The notes: generated by a model from the letters alone, not told the origin. DNA of 64,000 nt from Dugong dugon (GCA_030035585.1 CM057482.1:46977501-47041500); one strand, 5' to 3'. Positions 48,746 to 60,869 are shown, counted from the first letter of the stretch. Numbers and translations: made by a program.

Positions 48746-49684
48746 GATTGGTCATAATCAAAGACTTAGTTTTTCATGCAAGATATATAGATTTAACTCT
48801 GAAGTGTTCACCAATGACTATGTTAGCTTTTGTCCCTTTACTTAGGTTTGGAGACCATGTCGTTCTCACGAGGAGGACACCGTGCAGTGAAGTTCTGTTT
48901 TGTTTTTAGAAAAAATCTCACTGGAGCATATTTTGGCATCCAGGAGAAGGTGGCAGATGACAAGCTAAGAGGTGATAGCAAGCCTTTGTCAAAACAAAAA
49001 GAGACTCCCGGGCACCCTCAGCCCAGTGCCCACGCTCCCTCCTTGCACAGCTGGGTTCCCTGACACCCACCACTGCTTTCAGTCGCTTTAGGACACCACT
49101 CAGTTCACATCACCAAAGTCAGGTTATTCTCTATTCTCGGGTTAGATGCCCACATTTAATACACACTGTGAATATTGAGAGTTGAAACCCCTTTTTGGGT
49201 TTCGGTTAACCCTGAATTCATCATCTCCAGGCTGGGGTTAGCACCCTCTCACTCCATAACCAGCTGCGTGATGCTGGGCAGGACAATATGGTCCCAATGC
49301 TTGCTCCTGCCCAGCGCGCACTCCTGGCAAACCCAGAAGAGATGCGTGCTCATGACTCCCTGCTTGGAGGAACCAAGAGAGGAACTGGAAGGGCTGCTTT
49401 CCAGCCAGAGCAACTTCCAATCAGGGTCTCCATCCCGGCTGGCTGTGCGCAGTGAGTGGGGGAGGATTATAGGACTCCAGGGAAGGCTGAAGAAAGGGAA
49501 AGCTCCACCACTTGGAACAGAATCTGTTTCCTTTCCAGAAATTCTACCCGCTATTGAAACTTCCTGGCTACTAAGGGGAGGTGATAAGTTTGGGATACCC
49601 ACAATTTCTTCTCCTTTTTCTCTTCCTCCACCCCCTGTAAACCACCATTTAAGGCGCTCATTCTCTGGCTTAGGTCCTTCATAG

Positions 49685-49865
49685 ACTTTTACCCATTTAA
49701 TCTTCCCAACAACCCTATAAGGTCAAGGATTGTTTTACTCATTTTGCAGATGAGGAAATGGGGCACAGAGAGGTTAAGTAACTTACCTAAAGTCTCACAG
49801 CTATCACATGGTAGAGTGGAGACCTGAACCTAAATACATTAAACCCAGGACTCTCATTACTACCC
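49685..49865 (-). repeat. MIR SINE
   Basis: CAACAACCCTATAAGGTCAA, ATTTTGCAGATGAGGAAATG and GAGGTTAAGTAACTTACCTA are clear reverse-complement MIR. Confidence 0.88.
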
Positions 49866-50199
49866 GTTTCTAATTCCCACATTCTTAGACTATAGCATCA
49901 GTCTAGATTTTTATAAAAAATGCTGCAATGTGAAAATGTAAGGCTTGTTCTCAAAGAGAACAAATTCCAGGTTCTAATTGCTATAAGGTCTTATGTTCTG
50001 TACTCTTAGGAAAATAACTAATTTCATAGATTTCCTAAGCTTCCAGTGAACTCATAACCTCAGATACATTTGGTTATGTGAACCATTTGTGAATCTGGGT
50101 AAAGGGTGGATGGGTGTTCATTGTACTGTTCTTTCAACTTCTCTGTAGATTGCATAAGCATGTATTTGGTTTCAGGAATCGGAACAAGCTGGTGGGAAT

Positions 50200-50577
50200 T
50201 TGTTGTTAGTTGCCATTGAGTCATGGTGACTCATGGTGACCCCACATAAAACAGAACAAAATATTGCCTGATCCTGCACCGTCTTACCATCATTAACTCC
50301 ATTGTGGAGGCCACTGTAGATTTTGAGAGCCTTCCAACCTAGAGAGCGCATCTGGCAGCAACATAGAGAACAATATTCTGTTGGGATCCATAGGGTTTCC
50401 ATTAGCTAATTTTCAGAAATAGATCTCTAGGTCTTTTTTCCTAGTCTGTCTTAATCTGGAAGCTCTGCTGAAACCTGTCCACCATGGGCGATCCTGATGC
50501 TATTTGAAACACTGGTGGCACAGTTTCCAGCATCATGGCAACACGCAAGCCACCACAGTATGACAAACTCACAGAGG
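50200..50577 (-). mobile_element. Non-autonomous RTE derivative
   Basis: Reverse copy of the 41154-41574 family. The plus strand runs from TTGTTGTTAGTTGCCATTGA (tail complement) to GCAAGCCACCACAGTATGAC (5' end complement). It has the same 5'-to-3' junction, near 50,300-50,315. Confidence 0.9.
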
Positions 50578-50579
50578 GA

Positions 50580-52650
50580 TGGTGGGGAGGGAAGGAGCGG
50601 ACAGATAAAACTAGGGGTCACAGTCCTCTAAAAAAACCCTCAGAAGGAACAAGCTGGGATAGCACATGAAGCAGCAAATGCATTCCCACCAACACTTCAC
50701 TTTCCTCCGAGGCTTCCTCAGCGTGGACACTGGTCAACCCACTAGGGCCGGGCTGAAAACACAACTCCTGCTATTAGGTAAACAGGTAAAAAAACAGATG
50801 AACATAATAAAATTTAATAGGCCCTATGACAGGGGTGAGTCCAGGGCCCTGGGTATGTTTTGGGGGCAGGAGGGAGGGACTTGGGGAAGGCTTCCTGAGA
50901 GAGGCACCCTTCACGCTGAGCTCGTAAGAAAAGTAGGGGGAAGAAGTAGCTGGGCACTATGAGTGCCGTGGAGGTGACTGTTGCCAAGACCGACCTCCGC
51001 AGTGGGGTGGAGGAGTGAGGAGAGACGCGGCACTCTGAGGACAGGCCACTGGAAGGTGAAGGAATCTGCTTTTCAGAAGTATGTCTGTGAAAAGGAGATG
51101 AGAAACAAAGAGTGGCTACAGAAGGATGGAGAAGGAGAGCAAGACTTACGTATTGCTGTTATTATTAGCTTAGGAGATACACTGAGATTCCCAGTAACTC
51201 TGAGTCATAGAAACCAGCAAGTTTCTTTAAAGCTCTTGGGCCCACCCCAGAGAACTCATGTCCCACACAAAGGCCAGAAGGGTGCTGGAATGGCCACACT
51301 CCTCCCTGTCTCTGCCTGCCGCCACATTCACTGACCAGTTCCCACAGGCAGTGTCCTGGCTGGGTTTCGGGTTTAGAAGTCGGGGGTGAGGGTCTGACCT
51401 TGTTCCGTTTTATGCTGTTGGAAACATCTAGTGCATTCCCTGCCTAGCACCTCTCTCTCTCTCTCCTTCTTTAAGTAATGGCTCCCTGATTTTCCTCTGG
51501 GGACATGTTCTTCCTCCAGTATGTGGGGCTGAGCCCTGACTTCACTCCAGCTCCAGGGATGGGCCCATCACCCAACCCTGGACAGTGAGGGTACTTCCAA
51601 GACTTTCGTTCACCTTGGGAAGAAGATTTGGTTCTACAGCGTTGCCCAATAAGACTACATTTTCTAGCAGAGTAAAGTCACCTCAGAGAGGACAGTAGTG
51701 CCAAGACAGAGAGCTTGTTTCTCATGGTGTAAATACTTCCATGACATGATGTTAAGCCCCTGGATCCAGCCATGCCTAAAGTTGAAACTCAGCAGCTTAG
51801 AACTGGGTTTGGCATTCATGTGTGCCTTTTGGAGGTAGATTTAAAAAAAATACCACCAATGCTGGGGGCAGGGCAGGCAGGGAAAGAAAAATAACTATTA
51901 CGGACTCAAGGATCTCACCCCAGGATCCTTACCAACAGGTGCTTAGTACCCACCTGGGATTTAGAAGGACTGACACACTCTGGCCATGCCTTAGCCTGTC
52001 CCTGGGCCTCTGCTCCAGTCCTGGCACTAATGCCCTTTCTTACCCAACCTTGTCTATGGAGCTCCTGGCCCTTTTTGCAAGATGCCAGAAAGTAAATTAT
52101 TAAATTATAAACTGAAAACTACCTGCCTCCATGTCCAACGGCAAACCTCTGGGAAGTCAAGAGTGGGAAGGACGGGAGCCACTGCAGGGAGCCCCCCTGG
52201 AGATAATGCTGACACGCTCCCCTACGGATGCACTGTCCAGAGGTGTGGGGCTGGTGTGGGAGGCCCAGGACCCTGTCCTCAGAGTGACAGAGGTGCCTGC
52301 TGGGGGTAGGGGGGCAGCCACAACTACCACATGGGCATGCAGGGCTGGCTTGGCTTGGGGTCTGCCTCTCTCTGGTCCCCGGAGCAGGGTCTTGTTTTTC
52401 TGAAGGAGCTGTGCAGAGAGCCATGAATGAGGCAGAATTTCAGGAGCTGGTCTGCTGGGTAGGTCAGGGCTCCAGGGTGTCAAGGAAGCAGGAAACAGAA
52501 ATTACAGGAAAGATGAGCTGTGGCTCGCAGGCTAACCTAGAACAAGATGGGCAGATGAATGGGAGAAACGTACCAGATTGTGGTGTGCTGTACCAACCAG
52601 CTCTCTGGAGGAAACAGCCCAAGTTTATAGCGCTTGTTGATTTCAGGGTG
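50580..52650. other. Repeat-free intronic stretch
   Basis: About 2.1 kb of unique, moderately GC-rich sequence. I see no exon, repeat or RNA gene in it. Confidence 0.5.
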
Positions 52651-52651
52651 T

Positions 52652-52767
52652 AAATACTCAGACATACCAGTGATCATGAAGATGAAGCAGGACTGGGCAA
52701 CATTTCACTCCACTGTGCACGGGGTCAGCATGAGTTGGAGCTGGCTCGATGGCAGCTAACAACAACA
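52652..52767 (+). mobile_element. Non-autonomous RTE derivative, 3' part
   Basis: CATGAAGATGAAGCAGGACT, then CATGAGTTGGAGCTGGCTCG and GGCAGCTAACAACAACAGC, is the RTE 3' terminus. The 5' part is missing. Confidence 0.82.
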
Positions 52768-53326
52768 GCAAACACTGCCCCCAGGGCCGATCTCAAGTCC
52801 TGCACGGGACACCACTGAGTGTGGGGTGGGAGGAGACAGCTGCCCTGGCAAGCCACACCATGGCTGCTGGAGCCCCGCTTTGCTGTGAGGCCCTGATCTG
52901 GAGCAGCTGAGGTGCTGAAATCTCACACTATCACAGCTTCAGGAGAGGGGAGAGCTCTCCTGGCCCCAGAAAGAATACGCTCTGTACGCCCAAGTATTGC
53001 ACGCAGCCACTTGAAGAGCAGCTGCAAACTGCAAAGAGACCTTCACGATGGTCACTTGGCCTCTCCTTCTCAGAGGCTGGCACTCCTTTCCTGGTATGGC
53101 TTGCTCATGACAGTAATCATTTATGCGTTTTACAGTGAGAGCAAAACCCAGCAGCAGAGTTGAAAGCAGGAGGTTAGCAGTCCCAAAGGCATGGGGAATG
53201 CTTCAAACCCCATTTATGTTGGTGTGACTCATTTAGTCAGCAAGATTCAAAACATGCTGGTTGCTGTGGTCTGTGCTGAAAAATCGGAACTTCCCACAGA
53301 ATTATACCATCTCACATTCCTTTAGG

Positions 53327-53526
53327 AACCCCTGGGGAGTACAATCGGTTAATGCGCTCGTCCACTAACAGAAAGGTTGGAGGTTTGAGTACACTCAGAC
53401 ACCTTGGAAGAAAGGCCTGGTGATCTACTTCTGAGAAATCAGCCACTGAAAACCCTATGGAGCAGAGTTCTACTCTCACACACATGGGGACACCATGAGT
53501 CAGAGTTGACTCAATGGCAACTTGTT
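53327..53526 (+). repeat. AfroSINE, long form
   Basis: Head GGAACCCCTGGGGAGTACAA, body GAAGAAAGGCCTGGTGATCT, and tail ATGAGTCAGAGTTGACTCAA. Confidence 0.93.
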
Positions 53527-54004
53527 TTACATTGCTTCAAAGGGGCGAAGCTCCAGCCTCGGAGATTGTACTGTTGAGACAGCAAGATTGTTTTTAGCAG
53601 TGAATAAATAGATTCAATGCGGAGTCCAGTGATAAAAGGCCTGTGTGGGGCCACATCGGCTCCCCAGAGCGAGCGCTGAGAGCTGTTTGCCTCCTACCCC
53701 TTTCTGCAGCAGCCTTGTGCTCCCCCCAACTCTCTGCCTCCACAGCCTGAGCGAGCTTCCCAGGGGAGGGTTTGCTGGAGCCAGTGAAGCTCAACTCAGG
53801 GCTCCACTCATAAGTAATGTTGTATTCTTAAAAAGACCTCCCCTCCCCCCAAATAAAATAAGCTTTGGGCCTCCCAAGTTCCTGCTCCCTTCAATCTCTG
53901 GGTATCAACAAGTATATTCATGCCCTCTTTGTAGCTGAAATTAGGATTTTTAAACCTTAAAAGGACTCAACAGGGGCTATTAAGATGAGAAGTGCTTTGA
54001 TTTT

Positions 54005-54330
54005 ACAGGCAAATGATAGTTAATGCTAAGTGAAATAAGCCAGTCACAAAAGACCACATAATTTAGGATTCCATTTACATGAAATCTTCAGAATAGGTAG
54101 ATCTATAGAGGCAGAAAGTAGATTAGTGGTTGCCTAGGGCTGTGGGGATTGGGGAGAAATGCAGAGTTACTGCTAATGCATACAGGATTTCTTCTGGGGG
54201 TGGTAAAATTGACTGCAATGATGTTTGCACAACTCTGTGAATACACTAAAAACTACCGATTGTACACTTTAAATGGGTGAATTGTACGGTATGTGAATTA
54301 TATCTCAATAAAGCTGTTTTAAAAAAAGAA
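54005..54330 (+). repeat. L1 3' end, sense
   Basis: GTGAAATAAGCCAGTCACAA, TTAAATGGGTGAATTGTACG and ATCTCAATAAAGCTGTTTTA form a typical L1M 3' end with a poly(A) start. Confidence 0.85.
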
Positions 54331-54334
54331 CAAG

Positions 54335-55490
54335 GACTTTCCACGTGACCTGATTCTGCTTGTGAAGTCTGAAGTTTGCGTTTGCTGGGAGGAGATTTCC
54401 GCTTGCCGGTTTTGCCTGGGCCAGAGGATTGATGTTTTAAATCACCGTCCAAAATAAAGCAGCACTTTCTTTTGTATATTTTGCTTAGAAGCCACCAGGA
54501 GCCTCTCCACAGCCAGAGACTTTCACACAGGCATCCCATGAGGGTGTGTGTGCTCCTTCCTTTGATGTTACCGCAGAACAGGAGCTCCTCAGTGACCTGG
54601 AACTTGAGGTCACGTGCTGAAGTCCACTTCCATTTTGTGTTGTTTTTTCTCTCGGTGGACATTCATGCACCATTTCTGGAACATCTTGAGCCCTTCCAGG
54701 GAACCAGTAGGGGCATTGCTGATGGGAGGGTAGGGCTCCCCTTCAGAGCTGGCTGGGGGCCGAAGGCAGAGGCATGACCCTACCTCCCCTCTCTCTTGGG
54801 GCACAGAGTTGTGCAGACAGTGGGGTCTGTTCTTCTCCTTTCTGGATGCAACTGGAGGACCTGACCCACAGTCAACAGCCCGCTGCTCCTGGCATCGAGT
54901 CACCAACGCCTTTTATTTCCACTCAGAGTCTCACCAGCTCCGTCCTCTATGGATACAAACTGCAGAGGCATTTCCTGTTCCAGGTGGTTTTGAGCAGCCA
55001 GCCAGCCAGCCAGCCGCGTGGGCTGAAGGTAGGTGGGGCGGAATTCTTCAGCAACTGCTCCCAGCAAATGTGAGAGCAATTCAACATTACACTGGGTTGA
55101 CTTCCAAAGCACCCAGCCCTGAGTAGAAACAAGTCCTGTTTGAACCGACTTTAGGAATCTAACAAGCGTGGACCACATTCACGCTCGTGCTTTGTTGGCA
55201 CACCAGGCTCTGGATTATGATTTCTGGGATGAGGGAGTTGAGAAGCCATCCTGAGACATTAGCCCAGTTTCTGGGATGGGCACTCGCTTCTCTGAAGTCC
55301 ACACAGTAAGCTGTAGCACCGAGCAGGTTTAACATGTGCTCTCCAGTCAAGGGTCTTCTCTACCAGTCCATCTCCTGCTGTGATTGAACACCTCAGAGCC
55401 GTGCTGAGAAGCTCCGCGAATGGCAGCAGGCTTAGATTCAGATTCCAGGTCTACACTCACTAGTGGTGAGAAACTGGGTCTGCTACGGAA
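54335..55490. other. Repeat-free intronic stretch
   Basis: About 1.15 kb of unique sequence. A short CAGC run (55001-55016) is the only repeat. Overlapping reading frames on both strands look like chance. Confidence 0.5.
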
Positions 55491-55496
55491 CCCCTC

Positions 55497-55669
55497 AAAA
55501 AAAAAAAAAAAAACCAAATCCATTGTCATTGAGTTGATTCCGACTCATAATGACCCTATACGAAAGAGTAGAACTGCCCCATAGGATTTCCAAGGAGCAG
55601 CTGGTGGATTCAAACTGCCTAGCTTTTGGCTAGCGGCCAAGCTCTTAGCCACTGCACCACAGAACCCCT
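55497..55669 (-). repeat. AfroSINE, short form
   Basis: A 16-base A run precedes the tail complement TTGAGTTGATTCCGACTCAT, and the copy ends with the head complement GCACCACAGAACCCCT. Confidence 0.92.
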
Positions 55670-55724
55670 TAGCCTAGGAATACTTGAGCTTAGGGATACT
55701 TTGTAGTACACTAGGGGGGATTAG

Positions 55725-56119
55725 TCACCAGCCTTCTGTCAGTTTGTAGTACTGTGGTGGCTTGCATGTTGCTATGATGCTGGAAGCTATGCCAATGGTA
55801 TTTCAAATGCCAGCAGGGTCACCCACCGTGGACAGGTTTCAGTGGAGCTTCCAGACCAAGACAGACTAGGAAGAAAGATCTGGAGAACTACTTCTGAAAA
55901 CTAGCCAACAAAAACAGAATGGATCACAGCAGAGTATGGTCCAATATAGTTTTGGAAGAGGAGTACTCTAGGTTGGAAAGCACTCAGATACACAATGGAC
56001 ACAACGGACTTGAGCCAACTATCATGAAGATGGTGCAGAACCAGGCAACGTTCTGTTCTGTTGTACGTGAAGTAGCCATGAGCTGGAGTAGACTGGATGG
56101 CCACTAACAATAACAACAA
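55725..56119 (+). mobile_element. Non-autonomous RTE derivative, near full length
   Basis: A 395-bp copy of the 41154 family: TACTGTGGTGGCTTGCATGT at the 5' end and ACTAACAATAACAACAA at the 3' end. Flanks GGGGGATTAG (55715-55724) and GGGAGATTAG (56120-56129) differ at one base. Confidence 0.92.
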
Positions 56120-56663
56120 GGGAGATTAGAGATAAGGTCTCAAACACAGCAGGGGCTTGATGACTGGGAGTTATTAATCCTGGTGTTATTATTTGTGGCC
56201 TTTAAGCTTCAGGAGCCCACACTGATAATCATAAGTGCTCCTTTCCCTGTGCAGCATCCACTGTTTATTCCTTAACTGACTCTAAAATGAGCTTCAGTGA
56301 AAAGCTCATTTTTACTATAGGAATGAGAAGTTGAAGAGTGATGTAAAGGATTCTGACCTCCTCTGTCATTCTTATATTGCCACAGAAAGTAGAGATAAAG
56401 TCCCTATTTTAGTCCGATCCCTGGGGCTGGGGTCAGGCGAAGGAATGGAGTTGGAATTATGAGAAGCCAGGATTGGAAGCCAGGGAACTTATTTGCTGGG
56501 CCATCTGTTGGTGATGTGTGGAAGAACCAATAAACTGACCTTTGAATTGAGCCGGGTCCTGGAACACTGTGATTATGATTTTTTAATAAGGCATCAAAGG
56601 CTACCTGAGTCTCCCATGGAGGTCTCCCCAAGGTAAGGGAGAGCCAACGTATCATTTGGAAGG

Positions 56664-57182
56664 TGTCATGGATTGAACTGGGTCCCCAAAAATATGTGTG
56701 TCAATTTGGCTGGGCTATGATTCCCAGTGTTGTGTGATTGTGCACCATTTTGTCATCTGACGTGATTTTCCTATGTGTTGTAAATCCTATGTTAATCCTG
56801 ATGTTAATGAGGTGGGATAAGTGGGAGTTATGTTAATGAGGCAGGGCTCAATCTACAAGATTGGGCTGTGGCTTGAACCAATCTCTTTTGAGATATAAAA
56901 GAGAGAAGCAAGCAGAGAGACAGGGGGACCTCATACCACCAAGAAAGCAGCGCTGGGAGCAGAGCATGTCCTTTGGACCTGGGGTTCCTGTGTAGAGAAG
57001 CGCCTAGTCCAGGGGAAGATTAATGAGAAGGACCTTCCTCTAGAGCCGACAGAGAGAGAAAGCCTTTCCCTGGAGCTGACTCCCTGAATCTAGCCTACTA
57101 GACTGTGAGAAAATAAATTTCTCTTTGTTAAAGCCATCCACTTGTGGTATTTCTGTTATAGTAGCACTAGATGACTAAGACA
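56664..57182 (+). mobile_element. Solo LTR, ERVL-MaLR-like, afrotherian subfamily (fossil)
   Basis: A 519-bp LTR beginning TGTCATGGATTGAACT and ending GACTAAGACA, with AAAATAAATTTCTC near its 3' end. Five-base flanks GAAGG and GAAGA are nearly equal. It is the longest of the three copies and clearly the same family as 1671 and 31458. No coding region is present. Confidence 0.92.
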
Positions 57183-57202
57183 GAAGAGTAACTTTTAGGT
57201 CC

Positions 57203-57597
57203 ACCACCTATCTTTCGGTTTCTCGCACTGTGATGGCTTTTGTGTTGCTGTGATGCTAGAAGCTATACCATCAGTATTTCAAATACCAGCAGGGTCACCC
57301 ATGGTGGACAGGTCTCAGCAGAGCTTCTAGGCTAAGACAGACTAGGAAGAAAGGCCTAATGATCTACTTCTGAAAATTAGCCAATGAAAACCTTATAGAT
57401 CACAACAGAATATTGTCTAATACAGTGCTAGAAGATGAGCCCCTTAGGTAGAAAGGTACTACACAATAACCACAACAGTAGACTCGAGCACGCCAACAAT
57501 TGTGAACATGGCGTAGGACTGGGCAACGTTTCATTCTGTTGCGCGTGGTGCTGCCATGAATAGAGCCAACTCGAAGCCAACTAACACCACCACCACC
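57203..57597 (+). mobile_element. Non-autonomous RTE derivative
   Basis: Carries GCACTGTGATGGCTTTTGTG, GGAAGAAAGGCCTAATGATC, and the 3' part GGCGTAGGACTGGGCAACGT. It lies just 20 bp after the LTR. A target duplication is not clear. Confidence 0.88.
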
Positions 57598-57599
57598 CT

Positions 57600-58745
57600 T
57601 TGGGCGTGACACTGGGGTGATGGGGCTTCTGACCCAAACACTGGTGAAGTTGTCCCAATTTCCTTCAGTGGCTGGAGGGTGGGGAGTGAGGGGGAAAGCT
57701 CTTTGAGAACTTAGCAAAAAGGTGGTCACCCTAGCGAGGCTGCCAGAAGCAGCACAAGGCCCTATCTTAGCAAGCACGGTTCTAAGCATTGTTCTATTTG
57801 CAGAGCACCAGCTAGGACAGCCAGGGAGAGGTCTGGCAGCCTAGGCAGGCACAGTGTTCATGTCAGAGGAATGATAGCCCACAGGCCTGATGAAGACCAG
57901 TGTGGATGTCAGCAAGAGGGACAGCAAGCTCTTACCCTGCAGCAGGCGTGGCAGCGGCTACTCCCAGTGTCAAGGAGTCAGGGTGGTGGTGGGCAGATGA
58001 GGGGAAAGCTGCGGTGGAGGTGGCAGGGCTGCATGGATTACACAGGGTCACACATGGCAGGGTGCTGGGTGTAGTGAGACCTGCTGTGGGGATTTGAAAC
58101 AAGAGCTCCCAGCCCCACGCCTGCCGTTCCCTGAGGCAGGTGTTTAAGGAACGCCTTAGTTTCTGTTTTCTGACTCTTAAATAAGACGATTGTGGTCTTC
58201 ACTGTACACCTGACTATTAGAGATTTGTTTTGTGTCTGTCTTGTTAGACTACGAGGTTCTCAAGTACAGAGACCATTACAAAGAGAGACTTGGATACTTC
58301 AGTGAAGTCTATAAAGGCAGGAACATGGACAAGGACAGAATTTTTTTTTTTAATCAGTGATAAAAGTTGAAATTAAAGAGTTCCATGGGCAGCTTCCCTT
58401 TAGCAAAAATAACTGAATTCTTAAGTTTGAAGCCAGAGAGATCATGTCTTACACATTTCAGTCACCTCCAAGTTGAAGTTTAACCCAAGGCAGGGACATG
58501 CGACTAGGGCTGACCGAAGCACACGGGCCGTAGAACCTTCTACCCCAGTGAAGGAAGAGCACAGGCAGCTCTGTTTCAAAGCAGCGTTTGCTGATCTGAC
58601 CCGCATAAAGAACACTGACAGGTCTGACTCAGCACTCCAACCACCCTGGTGTGCCAGGACCAGGTTGAACTTTGCTGGGGCTGCTGGGAAGGTTGGGACT
58701 GAGCTTAGAATACACTCAGAAGGTCTTCTTTGGTTACCTGCGAAC
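57600..58745. other. Repeat-free intronic stretch
   Basis: No interspersed repeat is recognised apart from a T run at 58,339-58,350. No supported gene. Confidence 0.45.
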
Positions 58746-58749
58746 TTAC

Positions 58750-58949
58750 CAGTTGCTGTTGACTCGATTCTGACTCACGGTGACCCCATGTGTGTCAGAG
58801 CAGAACTGTGCTCCATAGGGTTTTCAATGGCTAATTTTTTAGAAGTAGATCGCCAGGACTTTCTTCCAAGGAGCCTCCGTGGACTCAAACCTCCAACCTT
58901 TAGGCTAGCAGCTGAGCGTGTTAACTGTTTTCACTACCCAAGGACTCCC
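58750..58949 (-). repeat. AfroSINE, long form
   Basis: The tail complement TTGACTCGATTCTGACTCAC, body complement AGAAGTAGATCGCCAGGACT and head complement CACTACCCAAGGACTCCC are present. Confidence 0.92.
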
Positions 58950-59541
58950 TTCTTTGGCTAAGAAGAGTTTAATTTAATTCTTCTCAGGTTCTAGGATAAC
59001 GAAGACTGCCTGGAAAGAAACCTGATCCTTGCATAGGAAGATACAGGTGTTTGTGTCTAAAATCAACGGCGTTGGCCTCTAGGAATTTGGAGGCATAGCG
59101 CTCAGTGAAAAATCAGTTTCCATCTGGATTTCTGTTAGATTTAGGGCTGTTGTCCTTTTTCTAGCTAAGGAGGCATCCCCAGAGCCATTGACAGGCCCAC
59201 AGGGGCTTCCCACGAGTTAGGCAAAGGGATCCGTGTGGCTCAGGACTGACTCTGCCCTGATTCCTCACAAGTTCCTTCCCTCTCTGTCATCTTCCTTCCT
59301 ATCCAAATCTAGTGGTCCCCACTCACTACCCTCACCTTGAGGGTGGCTGCACTCCAGCCAAATATGACAGTGCTGTTTGGTCCACTCTGAGTACATATGT
59401 TATTACAATTACAGATACAGGTATAACACCAGTGACCACCTGGGAGAACGACACTGACCAAATTACCCGCCTGATCATCAAATTCAGTTCTCAGAAAACA
59501 AATTGTGAATCAAATCTTTCTATTTCTCTCTTTTTTTTTAC

Positions 59542-59622
59542 CCAGAAAACTGTGGGCAGGCTTATCCTCCACCACGCGGATCCTCCGAGCTCCAGCAGGA
59601 ATGATAGCAGCTTCAATATAAC
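59542..59622 (-). CDS. ADAMTS17: ADAMTS17 coding exon: start of spacer domain
   Basis: This 81-bp exon encodes the first strands of the cysteine-free spacer domain, which in ADAMTS proteins binds substrate and matrix. It opens with two bases completing a glycine codon and then reads 26 codons beginning YIEAAIIPAGARRIR and ending KPAHSFL, plus one base. The acceptor reads TTGCTACAG before the exon, and the donor reads CTGG then GTAAAA. Start phase 1 and end phase 1 agree with the next exon, whose CT completes an alanine codon. From memory the human protein reads almost the same, with valine for one isoleucine. The donor is followed by a run of A, so it lacks the usual G at +5. The preceding exon (end of the cysteine-rich region) is not in the window. 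Confidence 0.93.
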
Positions 59623-60869
59623 CTGTAGCAACAAACGACACATGGATGAATCACACCTCCACCCTCGATCAGACATCTGTGGTAGTACCCCACAAACCAC
59701 TCCCCCCACGGTGGTTTCAGACACTGCGGCTGACATAGCTCTAGGAAATCAGAGTCAACTAACGGGGAGGTTCTTCTATGGGCAGAATGTCCTGGCTGCC
59801 CGACTCCCAGGGAGCATCGCTGGCATGGAATTCTATGGGAATGGCACCACCCTGGAGCATGGGTGAAGAGTGCCTCTTGGTCCATTCCTCTGTAGGAGGT
59901 TCCTTCGCTCTCTGTTGCATTTTGAACTTGCCCTGGATATCGATGGGGTGATAGCACAAGCTAAGCAACGTGCCCCGTGGCAAAACCATTGCCTCAAGGT
60001 ACTGCGCCGCTTTACTGCTTCCACTGTCCTTTGGGCTTTTCCTACAACTATCAGGGTCTACAATTTTGCCCATTTCCTTGAGTATTTCCAAGTTCAGAGG
60101 GAGGCCTGCCTCAGCCCATGCTCTGATCCCAGAATTCCCAGAACAGTAGATGATTAAAAAAGACTCCAAGGGAAAGACTAAGGCTGAGGATGGGAAGGGG
60201 ACGCCAGGGACCGGCTGAGGCTTGGTTAACTGGGCAACTGTGCCAATCAGTGAGCCAACATTATGATGAGATTCTGAAATTCAGGCTGAGACTCATTTTG
60301 TTTTGATTCTCATTTGGGTTTCAGACAAGAGTTTTGTGCATTTGCTTTAGCAATTTAGATGATGATCTCAAATTGGATTAAGAACCCTGTCCCTGCAGTT
60401 CCCAAACGCGATCCTCAGAATCAGCAGGGAACTCAGAAACATGAGGGGTTTCTGTACCCAACCTCCCAGAGAATATGGAAATATCTATTTTGAGAGGTTG
60501 ATTTATTTATTCATTTTCCCACAATAAAACAGCTTTATTTTTATTTAAAAATAGTACATTATTATTATAAAAAAAATTTAAAAACCATGAGAGAAGAAAC
60601 CAAAATCAACTGACATCATACTACACTGTGAAAATTATCCCTAAGAAAGTAACATTTTGGTGACCATGCTCTCTAGTACCTCTTTATGCACAAAATATAC
60701 ACACATCGTTTTATGTGAATGGGAGATTACATATGCTTTTCAAAGGGACACCTTTAAAATAATTAGAGCTTTGCTAGGCAATATATGCCCAAGGTACAAA
60801 ATCCAGAAGTTAATATAGTAGAAAGAATATTAATCTTATAAGTTGTAAGATATATCCCACAGCCAGCCT

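Larger units (their letters stand above)
47609..59541 (-). other. ADAMTS17: ADAMTS17 intron, 11.9 kb
   Basis: Bounded by GTAAAA at 59541 and TCTAG at 47609 on the minus strand. It contains AfroSINEs, a MIR, old L1 3' ends, five RTE-derived pieces counting fragments, and a solo MaLR-like LTR. Long stretches without recognisable repeats are 48,850-49,680, 49,870-50,195, 50,580-52,650, 52,770-53,325, 53,530-54,000, 54,335-55,490, 56,130-56,660, 57,600-58,745 and 58,950-59,540. In these I see no exon-like reading frame with proper splice sites. Confidence 0.75.

Noticed and set aside
49175-49684. 169-codon open frame on the plus strand
   Set aside because: Intronic, no domain, and overlapped by minus-strand frames over the same bases.
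59312-59866. 184-codon open frame on the plus strand
   Set aside because: It runs antisense across the real ADAMTS17 exon at 59542-59622. The reading frame matches nothing I know, and the overlapping minus frames at 59,759-60,169 are equally unsupported.
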